Positions 56,601 to 63,419 of a DNA stretch of 64,000 bases are shown in pieces; the stretch's first letter is position 1; every line of letters begins with the position of its first letter. Source of the stretch: Streptacidiphilus sp. PB12-B1b (GTDB lineage: Bacteria > Actinomycetota > Actinomycetes > Streptomycetales > Streptomycetaceae); the NCBI RefSeq assembly GCF_014084125.1, contig NZ_CP048405.1, positions 2,108,001 through 2,172,000 of the forward strand. The letters are read 5' to 3'. Under the pieces are notes generated by a model. It did not search any database. It saw only the letters and a program-made list of their open reading frames with translations, and was not told the origin of the DNA. Position numbers and translations under genes: made by a program.

Positions 56601-57638
56601 GCATGGCCATCCAGGCGAGTAGTCCATTTTTTGCTTGCTCTGCCCCCTGAGTCCGCCACTTTCACTTTCGCTGGGCAGTGCGGCGGTGAAGTGAAGAAGG
56701 CGTACTGGAGTGGCTTCAACGAGTACCATGTCGAGTCTGATTCAGATCGCCGCGAGGCCGTGGAATCCCTCTTGGCGTTTGGACTCTTCGAAAAGGCTAT
56801 TTCCCTATTCTGGATCATGAAGGAAAAGGGAGAAGATTTCGACACGGATGTCATGCTCGACACACTTCGCCGGACGTCTTTCAGCAGCACCGCTTCGGAA
56901 TCAATTTCCAATTTGATTTACGAAGTGAAGGAACTCTTGGTCCATGCTCGCGGAGTTTCCGGAGTTAACCGACAGCTTCTGGCGCACGTCGAGTGGAAGT
57001 TTCTACCTGTCTTGAAAGATGGTCAGCACGAGACATCTTTGATCTTGCACGAGGAACTATCCGCGAATCCTTCGTTCTTCGTTGATCTGATCGCCTTGAT
57101 CTATCCTCGCCAGGACAGCGAGAATTCTGAGATCAAAGTAACAGGCGAGATGAGGAACAAGGCCAATCAGGCGTATGCCCTGCTGAAGTCGTGGAAGGGT
57201 GCTCCTCGCCTTGACGGGGACGGTGAGGGGCCTGTATTGGCTGCTTGGGTTTCCGAGGTGAGAACCCTGCTTCTGGAGAAGAAGCTGCTCCGATACGGTG
57301 ATACCTTCATTGGCGAGGTCCTGTTTCACGCTTCTCGCTCATTGACTGAATGGCCGCCGTTGCAGGTGCGCCAAATTATCGAAAATGTTCGGAGCCAGAA
57401 CATCGAAAATGGCTTCGCAATCGCGGTGATGAACAGTCGGGGGGCGACCTGGCGGTCGCTTGACGCCGGAGGAGGTCAGGAAAGAGCCCTCGCGGACAAG
57501 TATCAACAGTTTGCGCAAGACATCGGAAACCGCTGGCCCCGGACTCAACGGTTGCTTCGGAAGATTTCAGAGCATTGGGATCAACGCGCTCGTCAAGAAG
57601 ACCACATGGCCGAAATACGAGAGGATTTTTGGTCGTGA
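53658..57638 (+). CDS. 1326-residue protein: MerR-like HTH, nuclease-like region, degenerate STAND-like region, helical C-terminus
   Basis: Residues 8-52 form a MerR/excisionase-type helix-turn-helix (SQLAAALGLRPATVQTYARN, then GGHRRFNIDEV). Residues about 85-230 look like a restriction-endonuclease-type domain: D125 in GWDGQAD, E145 in KSVWEMGT and K155 in TTKADADYAART are candidate catalytic residues, followed by ATFIFVSPRRWPQRDDWA and DVRAYDADTLEAWLDSTPAV. Residues about 255-400 resemble a STAND-type NTPase, but the P-loop position reads MTIQAESPEESFAF with no GK[ST], while TRLLLIPTF could be a Walker-B strand. The remaining 900 residues look like helical repeats, with no membrane segment. 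GC is clearly lower than in the flanks, so it is recently acquired. The architecture suggests a defence protein; this is inference. Confidence 0.7.
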   Translation: MALERKASSSQLAAALGLRPATVQTYARNGRIPFDTTPGGHRRFNIDEVRAALGQVSAPQTPPPTRFRGTRGWLVDALELEGWAERLVARDELPGLIRNLVIGSTNELRSVDFRAGEGIGMTGWDGQADAVHGNAWVPGGKSVWEMGTNEDVTTKADADYAARTDDPQGVLPSEATFIFVSPRRWPQRDDWAATKRGEKIWKDVRAYDADTLEAWLDSTPAVHVRVTKMLGRDPDGASDLSAAWNRWSLAALPPVPPGLVTAGRESEAESLIAWLQGEPSVMTIQAESPEESFAFVAATILSLPQDAQEVVTQRTLAVHSPEAWDEVIARVSSDTRLLLIPTFSQPSAIEASDIGHQVAIPVDLNTPTSGARISLPRIKRQPAAEALISEGVPEQQAHELAGIARRSLLMFRRRVSANASSTPPWATPENADEIVPLVLAGAWQEGADGDEQFLSEVCSKPYADVSAACTRWSGQSDMPVRRESTQWFCVSKRDSWELVARFATASNLANFRTAAVKMLTTIDPSLSLEVDKRWAAGLYDRSLPWSSNLMTSVVESLALIATSTGDTIFPNGMNGQRFADSVVREVLGQATADESKRLWPSLDYALPLLAEASPDVFLEMVDRALDQGSLLSVFDPEAEKTIFSHPRHTGLLWSLEALAWAPEHLGSAAVILALLAEREPGGRWSNRPAGSLKEIFQPFHPQTAASFDERYSVLDAIREVAPRAAWDMMVSLLPTRHFMAQMTYSPRWREWQPEDEPIGLTGPEIIRHCRELARRLLEDVRAYQAGWTSLIKALPELPDEQFDAILACVSSLDISSLESGSLDAMIREFRELVQQHRKYATAVWALPEEKVLRIEKEFDRFTSEDPTEAFVSMFSYRPSVPGLDVSDSNYLTAVREKQEEAARSIVSDLGFDGILNLASKCKAPHLLGAAVGAVSADFDEEMLGRLESDKEAEQRVAFSYVNSRFFKEGWPWVSGLSENFTAWPSRRVVHFLLALPPESATFTFAGQCGGEVKKAYWSGFNEYHVESDSDRREAVESLLAFGLFEKAISLFWIMKEKGEDFDTDVMLDTLRRTSFSSTASESISNLIYEVKELLVHARGVSGVNRQLLAHVEWKFLPVLKDGQHETSLILHEELSANPSFFVDLIALIYPRQDSENSEIKVTGEMRNKANQAYALLKSWKGAPRLDGDGEGPVLAAWVSEVRTLLLEKKLLRYGDTFIGEVLFHASRSLTEWPPLQVRQIIENVRSQNIENGFAIAVMNSRGATWRSLDAGGGQERALADKYQQFAQDIGNRWPRTQRLLRKISEHWDQRARQEDHMAEIREDFWS

Positions 57639-57752
57639 CATGGGCGGTGCCCCGTATGTGACGGGAGCCGGAGCCGTCGGCGTCATACCGTTGATTCTGC
57701 GCTGACGACTCCTCCTCCGTCCTCCCGCCACCGTGGCGTGCTAGCGGTGCCC

Positions 57753-57783
57753 GACTTATGTCCCCTCAGTAGAGACATAAGTC
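57753..57783. repeat. Perfect 10-bp inverted repeat with an 11-nt spacer
   Basis: GACTTATGTC (57753-57762) and GACATAAGTC (57774-57783) are exact inverse complements. The arms are AT-rich for this genome. The layout, two half-sites around a short core, is that of a tyrosine-recombinase crossover site. A terminator for the gene at 53658-57638, 115 bp away, is the alternative. Confidence 0.55.
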
Positions 57784-57848
57784 TGCCCAAACGTCAGGAT
57801 TCGTGACATGAGTGTCAGCCCAGCTGACTTACTCGTCTGCTGGGCTGA

Positions 57849-58049
57849 CGTGCACTGGCTGCGTCAACGGGGTGGCGGAGGAAGAGCTACAACGCTCGCT
57901 CGTCCTCGATCCTGCTGGCTGCGGAACTGCGCGTTCTGGACTTCAAGAACGTTGACCACACGTGCGAACATATCGACCTCCCCATGGAGGCGCTTGATCC
58001 CCTGTGCCGCCGTCGCCAGCCGCTCCCTAACGACCTCGTGCATGGTTAG
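57849..58049 (+). other. Unidentified coding-like fragment
   Basis: 66 codons are open between stops, with SILLAAELRVLDFKNVDHTC and IDLPMEALDPLCRRRQPLPN reading like real protein. There is no good start codon or ribosome-binding site. I do not recognise the family. It is probably the tail of a gene cut by rearrangement, just left of the decayed transposase. The rest of the 57639-58109 gap holds only the inverted repeat at 57753-57783. Confidence 0.3.
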
Positions 58050-58109
58050 CCATGGCCTGCGGGCTGTCGGCTCGTTGGACGATCCGTGGTGGGGATCGCG
58101 ACACGCTCA

Positions 58110-58977
58110 GTGATCGTCTCGGAGCGCTGGATCATCGGCTTGTCGCAAGCCGTGATCGCCGACCTGGTCGCCGAGTTGGGGCCAGCGTGGCAGGCATGAC
58201 GCGAAGCAGAGCTGTGCGACCGGCCGCGGCGGCGGGCGGTCGGCGCCGGAGCAAAGTACAAGCTCATCTTCGTCGACCGGCTCCTGGCGACCCTCGTCCA
58301 GTTGCGTCACGGCGTCACTCATGACGTCTTGGCCTGCTGGTTCAGCGTGGACCGCTCCACCGTCACCCGAGCCGTCGGGGAGATCCGCCCGCTACTGGCC
58401 GAGCGCGGCTGCCACGTGGCGCCCGGCCTACGGTTTCGCACCCTCGCCGACGTGATCGCCCACCTGGGCACCACCGGGCAGACCGGGATCATCGACGCGA
58501 CCGAGGTCCGAGTCCGCTGTCCGGCGGCCAACCGGCCCGACCGTAACCGGTTCGTCTCGGGCAAGAGCCGGATGAACGCCATGAAAGCACTGGTCGTCAC
58601 CGATGGATGGGGACGTGTGCTGTTCTGCGGCGAGGCGCGGGCCGGATCCGTCGCCGACATCACCCAGGGCCGCGACGTCGGCCTAGTCGATCTGCTCGCC
58701 GACACGATCCACCTGGAGATCCTCGCGGACGCCGCTACCAGGGCCTGGGTGCCCAGACCTGCGGGCAGGTCGTCACCCTGCCCAGAAAGCGCTGCGGCAA
58801 GTACCTCAAGCAGGTCCAGTGGCTGATGACCCATCACGAACAAACCCGCTTCGCGCACTCCTCCCGGCGTATGCCGGTCGAGCACGGCATCGCCCACCTG
58901 AAGAACTGACGCACCCTCGCTCGCCATCACGGACGATGCGATCACCTTCCCGACACCATCCGGGCTGTCGCCGGACT
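58110..58977 (+). pseudogene. Decayed IS5-family DDE transposase
   Basis: The reading starts at about GTG 58110 (VSERWIIGLSQAVIADLVAE), meets TGA at 58197-58199, and continues with RRRAVGAGAKYKLIFVDRLL, LACWFSVDRSTVTRAVGEIR (helix-turn-helix) and GIIDATEVRVRCPAANRPDR (first catalytic Asp). One base is missing near 58732, where ILADA should run into GYQGL. After the shift it reads YQGLGAQTCGQVVTLPRKRC and RRMPVEHGIAHLKN (catalytic Glu), then a second TGA at 58907-58909 where Trp is expected, and TLARHHGRCDHLPDTIRAVA. Three lesions make it inactive. Terminal inverted repeats were not found. Confidence 0.8.
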
Positions 58978-59148
58978 TGCGAGGAGCCGTTCTTGCGGGC
59001 GGGCGTGGCACGCCACCCCAACGTCACGGCGGACCTGCTGGAGTTGCTGCTGTCCGAGCCGGAACCGAAGGTCGTTGATGCTGCGGCAGCCAACGCCGCG
59101 TTGTCGAGGGCCAGGATGGATCTCATCCTTGCTGAAGCGGGGCTCTGA
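58978..59148 (+). pseudogene. Leucine-rich-repeat-variant (LRV) protein, 3' fragment
   Basis: CEEPFLRAGVARHPNVTADL and LLSEPEPKVVDAAAANAALS are LRV-type units, and the end MDLILAEAGL resembles LRV C-termini I remember. There is no start codon of its own; the reading begins directly at the end of the transposase remnant. It is in the same direction as the 5' fragment at 52991-53542 and plausibly the other end of the same gene. Confidence 0.55.
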
Positions 59149-59180
59149 CCAGCCGGCGCCGGGACGCGGTACGGGCATGA

Positions 59181-59585
59181 TTACCGCCGATCGACGCGAG
59201 GGAGTCGGGTGTGACGCCTAGCCTCCTGAGCGAGGCACTCGTTCTCCAGCGTGAGGAACTGCACGTGCTGGGCGAGAGTGTTGATCGATGACTGCAACGC
59301 GCGTACTTCCTGTGCGTGCTGCTGGCGAAGCGTTCGCTCGGTGGCCTTGAGAGCCTGGATTTCCTGTCGGAGGGTGGCCGTCGGAGTGGCGTCGTCCTCC
59401 CGGTCTGCAAGTAGCTTCCTGAATTCATCCAGTACGTGGGGATATCGGTAGGCGTTCGCACGACTGACTCCGGCCTCGGCGGCGAGTGCGGCGACGCTGA
59501 GCGAACCGTCAGTTCGCGTGGCTCTTCCGCCGAGGAGCCGTTCGCATGCAGCCCGGAGTGTGGCTTCAGTGGAGTCAGCGGCCAC
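59181..59585 (-). CDS. TnpC-like small protein of the recombinase operon
   Basis: 134 residues from a GTG that overlaps the end of the upstream recombinase gene by 11 bases. The N-terminal half has an HTH-like segment (SLSVAALAAEAGVSRANAYR), and residues about 60-125 form a coiled coil (ATLRQEIQALKATERTLRQQ, then LQSSINTLAQHVQFLTLENE). Size, position and layout match TnpC of Tn554-type transposons, a small accessory protein that affects transposition frequency and orientation. It is the last gene of the minus-strand operon. Confidence 0.75.
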   Translation of the reverse strand: MAADSTEATLRAACERLLGGRATRTDGSLSVAALAAEAGVSRANAYRYPHVLDEFRKLLADREDDATPTATLRQEIQALKATERTLRQQHAQEVRALQSSINTLAQHVQFLTLENECLAQEARRHTRLPRVDRR

Positions 59586-61605
59586 AGTCGATCCCCTCGA
59601 TCACGTTGGTGACATCACTGAGGTGTACCCGTAGGGCGGTTCGTTGGAGCTCGGAGAGGCCAATGAACGCCAGCGCTTGCTCGGTTTGAGCCCTGGCCTC
59701 CACCCACCCGGGACGATGCCGTGCGGTGACGGTTGAGTTCGCGCAGCGGTCCGGGCGGCAGTTGTTGAGCAACGGGCCTCCCTCGCCGCCTGTCGTTCGG
59801 CACAGTGCTGTCTCGGGTTGGTAGTAGCAGTCGTTCAGGGTTCCGACATGAAGGGTCCGCGCAGAGGCTCTCAGCATGGCCTGGAGGCGACGCTCGTCAA
59901 CCAGTCGCCCAGGGAAGTCTTGGAGCTCCTGCTGGACCTTGGCGAATTCGTTGTCAGTCCGAGTTCCGCCTGGTGCGGAGGAGCGGACACCAGCTTTGAA
60001 GTCCTCATAGCGCTCCACAATGTCTGCCAGGCGCGCGAGAGCTTCTTCGGCTGCGACCTCCGCACGGAAACCGGAGGGAGCGGTCCCGGCGTACCCTTCG
60101 AACATGGCGACGGAGAGATGCTTGTACTGAATCATCCCTGCGACGGTGCCGTATGGGCGATGGGCAATGTGCCAAGCCACCGTTCTGCGGAACTGGCGGG
60201 TCGTGAGGTTCCACGGCTTCCCGTCGACGTCAGGTACGGGAAAGCCGACGTTGATGCAGTGCGCCAGGAACTCGTTCAGGTTGTCGTTCATCCGGTTCGC
60301 TGAGACCGTCGAATACGGTCGCCCTGCTACCGGCCGGCAGAAGAGCACTTCCTGGTGGGGGAGTTGCTCTAGGACGCCGATCGCCTGCGCGACGGGCCCG
60401 ATGACCACCCAGGTCTCCGGCACCCCTCGGCCGCCCTTGACCAGCTGCGAGCGCACCTTGTGCCGGACGATGACTCCGTCTGTGCTCATTTCTGTGTAGT
60501 GGCAGCCATTACGAAGTCCCTTGACTTCGGAGTCGCGCATGCCGGAGAGATAGGCGATGAGGATGTAGCAGGCCGCGCGTAGGAGACGTTCCTGTTGGCC
60601 AACGGCGGGAGGACTGAATCTCTCCCGCCATGGGCGCCCCGTTTGTGGGTGCGGGGCGATTGGTGTGTCCATCCCACCGAGCTCGGGCCCGAGTCGCTCC
60701 AGAGCAGTGTTGATGCGGTCGCTGTAGGAGTCGTCGGCAATCGCTCGCCCGGCCCCCGACTTCCGCATGATGTAGGAGTACGCGGGCGTGCCGACCAACT
60801 GGGGTTGGCGACCAGTGCCATCGAACACCGGAACCCCTCTCCCCTCAGCCGCAAGGCCATCGAGATAGCTTTCCAACAGGGCGAGCGACAACCCTCGGAT
60901 CCCGTCTAGGGACTCTTCCAAAACCTGCAGCTCTGCACGGGCATTGACAATGTCGGGGGCTGCGGTTTGAACGTAGAACAAGGCTGCCTGGACCAGCGGG
61001 GCGATGACCTGAGGTGGGATTCGGGGAGTCCGATTCTCATGTCTGCTTATGGCTGGGCTGCCAATGACGCGGGAGAGGGCACGACCGTTCCATGGGGTGA
61101 TCTCCAACCGGTCAGTCGGCATCGCCTCTGCCGCCAGGTGGAGACGCCGGATGACCTGCAGCCGATGGCGCAGGCTGTACGGCAGCATGTCTTCATCGCG
61201 GCAATGATGGAGGTAGGAGTCGAGAACGGGCTGAGGAAGTTCGTCCAGGCGAAGACCGTCGTGCTCGGCGTCGAGGAAACGGAAGAAGCACCGCAGACTC
61301 CACCACTCCGCCGCTACCGTCGAGATAGAAGGGAGTGGCCCACGAACGGGACGCGTGTTGAGTCGCCAGAAGAGGAACTCGCGCGCAGCTTCGCAGCGGA
61401 CTGGATCGGTGAGCGACGCGAAGTCGATGAGGAACTCGCTGGCATAGCGGTTCCCTGCGTGTCCCGCCACGGCGAGGTTCCACTTCTGATCCCCGAACCG
61501 TGGAACGAGAGAGGGGTCGGCGGCGAGAGGGCGCCCGGATAGAACGGGCGTTGGGTCGGCAGGGCGTTCGACACGGGTTTCAACTCGAAGTGATCGTACG
61601 GGCAT
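59575..61605 (-). CDS. Tyrosine recombinase, third of the trio
   Basis: 676 residues; the ATG shares one base with the stop of the upstream gene (TGATG). Catalytic parts: first Arg in YLSGMRDSEVKGLRNG, the HxxR-like box as TRQFRRTVAWHIAH, and the nucleophile Tyr in SVAMFEGYAGTAP. A Lys in QLVKGGRG fits the beta2-3 hairpin. A large N-terminal region (1-330) should bind core DNA. The C-terminus has a Cys cluster (CYYQPETALC, then NNCRPDRCANS) that could bind zinc. Size is close to TnpB of Tn554 (about 630). Confidence 0.88.
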   Translation of the reverse strand: MPVRSLRVETRVERPADPTPVLSGRPLAADPSLVPRFGDQKWNLAVAGHAGNRYASEFLIDFASLTDPVRCEAAREFLFWRLNTRPVRGPLPSISTVAAEWWSLRCFFRFLDAEHDGLRLDELPQPVLDSYLHHCRDEDMLPYSLRHRLQVIRRLHLAAEAMPTDRLEITPWNGRALSRVIGSPAISRHENRTPRIPPQVIAPLVQAALFYVQTAAPDIVNARAELQVLEESLDGIRGLSLALLESYLDGLAAEGRGVPVFDGTGRQPQLVGTPAYSYIMRKSGAGRAIADDSYSDRINTALERLGPELGGMDTPIAPHPQTGRPWRERFSPPAVGQQERLLRAACYILIAYLSGMRDSEVKGLRNGCHYTEMSTDGVIVRHKVRSQLVKGGRGVPETWVVIGPVAQAIGVLEQLPHQEVLFCRPVAGRPYSTVSANRMNDNLNEFLAHCINVGFPVPDVDGKPWNLTTRQFRRTVAWHIAHRPYGTVAGMIQYKHLSVAMFEGYAGTAPSGFRAEVAAEEALARLADIVERYEDFKAGVRSSAPGGTRTDNEFAKVQQELQDFPGRLVDERRLQAMLRASARTLHVGTLNDCYYQPETALCRTTGGEGGPLLNNCRPDRCANSTVTARHRPGWVEARAQTEQALAFIGLSELQRTALRVHLSDVTNVIEGIDCGR

Positions 61606-63419
61606 CAGTGGCCTCCCAGCAGATTGCTAGGCAGGAAGAGCAGGGGCTCAGAAGACTCGGCGATCGCCTTGGCGTTCAGGACGTCAACCTCGCTGAACTT
61701 CGGCAGAATCAGCTGCAGTATCTGCTGATGAGCCTTGCCGAATCGCGCCGCCCAGTCGGCTGCGGGCATTCTGGCTCGTTCAGCCTCGATGTGGTTGAGG
61801 AATGCCAGGATTGCGGGCAATTTCCTCCGCGTGATCACAGCATTGCCGCACCCCAGGCAGGCAAAGAAGGAGACTGGGCAAGGTTTGCCTTTGGCGCCGA
61901 AAGGCGAGTCGAAGAAGCTACGGCAAGACGACAACCACAGGTCAGATTCGCCGGACAGGAACTGTGCTAGATCTTCTGCGGGAATGCCGAGCAACTCGTC
62001 CGCATCGTTGGGGTGCTGGGCGAGCTGGGCTTCCTCTTGAGGCGTCAGGACCGTGGGCGCCTGGGCGTCGGTGAGCGCATCTTGCAGTGCATCGGCCACG
62101 GCCTGCTCATGGAGATCACGCAACGAGGGGATGTCCGCGTAGTGAGCCGCGGCGACGTCTGGTGAATGTCCCTGGACGAATGCTGACATCCTTCCGCCTG
62201 TTGCTTTGTAGACGGCCGCCTTGTAGGTCTTGCGGAGCCGGGACAGGTTCAGGACGAGAGGTTCTCCATGGTCACTGAGCTGGTGAGCTGCCACGAACCT
62301 AGTGGCCATGCTCGTCGCCACCGGGGGGCTGAGGCGGGTGCACAGGACGCCTGCCGCCTGTCGGTATTGCCACAGTGCCGGCGAACCGGTGACTTCGCGG
62401 ACCTGGGCAGTGAGGCGGAGAGCCAGTCGGAGGAGTCCGCCGGGCGAACGGGGTGAGCCGTCCCGCACTCGGATTCTGTTCCATTCCTGGCCGTGCCGTC
62501 GCCGTTTGAGATACTCGACGTGCACATAGCCCCGATTGGGGTTCTTCAGGCAGTCGTGGTTTAGCTCTCTGACGGCTTCCAACTCCATTCCGCTCTCAAG
62601 GCAGAAGAGCAGGAGCAGAGCGAAGATGTCACGGCTTGTCGGATACAGCATTGGTGCAAGACGCCCAGGGGAGTGAGCACTCGCCACCTTGTCGCCGATC
62701 GTCGGGACGAGTGACTGCCGGGTGACAGTCCCCCTACTGCGGTTGATCTCCCACAGCACGTTTGCGTCGGAGTCCCATCCCGCCGTCCGCGGGTCACTCC
62801 CCTCCGCGAGTAGAGCCGGCCCGTCCAGGGTCAGCCGTCGAACGGCTTGGTCGACCTCGGCCCGAGCAGCACTGCGCAACTGTTCCACCACGTGCGGCGG
62901 ATAGGCATCGCGAGGGGCATAAGATCCGATCGGGCCGACCGATGTGTGCGAGAGCCGCCTGAGCATGTCCGCCGGCAGCCCGGAGTCCTTGTCAGCCAGC
63001 CGACGCAGGACCCACACGATGTCGGCGATCCGGGAGTAGGGGGTTCGGGAGTGCTCGGGGTGCCTTTCTCTCAGGTAGCTCTCGAAATCGTCAAGGTGGC
63101 GAGGGCGGAGATCGCACACGCGCAATTCCACGTCTTCCGTGGTGTCCAGCCAGCGTGCCCATTCCCGGCAGGAGCGGGCACGATTGCTGAGTGTGTGCGG
63201 TGAACCTGTGCCCTGTCCCACAGCGGTTGACGCCGCCAACTCGGCCCCGAGGGACCGCAGCAGCCGCTGCTGGGGCTGTCGCGTCCAGTCCACAATGGCT
63301 GTGCGGTTGTCGGGGAACGCAACTTCGATCCTGAGCGGCCCCAGCGTGGTCGGTGCCAGCTCGCTGTTCTGGGGGTCGGTTGCGCTCAACCGGGCCCGGC
63401 GTCGTCCCCGGCTTACCAC
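61605..63419 (-). CDS. Tyrosine recombinase, second of the trio
   Basis: 604 residues. The catalytic domain reads LLLLFCLESGMELEAVRELN (the first Arg position is degenerate), LNLSRLRKTYKAAVY (HxxR box with Arg), FVQGHSPDVAAAHYADI (GH and nucleophile Tyr). A C-terminal four-Cys element (LSSCRSFFDS, GKPCPVSFFACLGCGNAV) looks like a zinc ribbon. It overlaps the first recombinase gene by seven bases and the third by one base, so all are translationally coupled. The imperfect first-Arg motif suggests a specialised or partly structural role in the complex. Confidence 0.85.
   Translation of the reverse strand: MVSRGRRRARLSATDPQNSELAPTTLGPLRIEVAFPDNRTAIVDWTRQPQQRLLRSLGAELAASTAVGQGTGSPHTLSNRARSCREWARWLDTTEDVELRVCDLRPRHLDDFESYLRERHPEHSRTPYSRIADIVWVLRRLADKDSGLPADMLRRLSHTSVGPIGSYAPRDAYPPHVVEQLRSAARAEVDQAVRRLTLDGPALLAEGSDPRTAGWDSDANVLWEINRSRGTVTRQSLVPTIGDKVASAHSPGRLAPMLYPTSRDIFALLLLFCLESGMELEAVRELNHDCLKNPNRGYVHVEYLKRRRHGQEWNRIRVRDGSPRSPGGLLRLALRLTAQVREVTGSPALWQYRQAAGVLCTRLSPPVATSMATRFVAAHQLSDHGEPLVLNLSRLRKTYKAAVYKATGGRMSAFVQGHSPDVAAAHYADIPSLRDLHEQAVADALQDALTDAQAPTVLTPQEEAQLAQHPNDADELLGIPAEDLAQFLSGESDLWLSSCRSFFDSPFGAKGKPCPVSFFACLGCGNAVITRRKLPAILAFLNHIEAERARMPAADWAARFGKAHQQILQLILPKFSEVDVLNAKAIAESSEPLLFLPSNLLGGH

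Noticed and set aside
57808-58113. 101-codon plus-strand frame
   Set aside because: Its composition (Trp, Arg, Cys and Ser rich) is that of a shadow frame; the overlapping frame at 57849-58049 looks more like protein.
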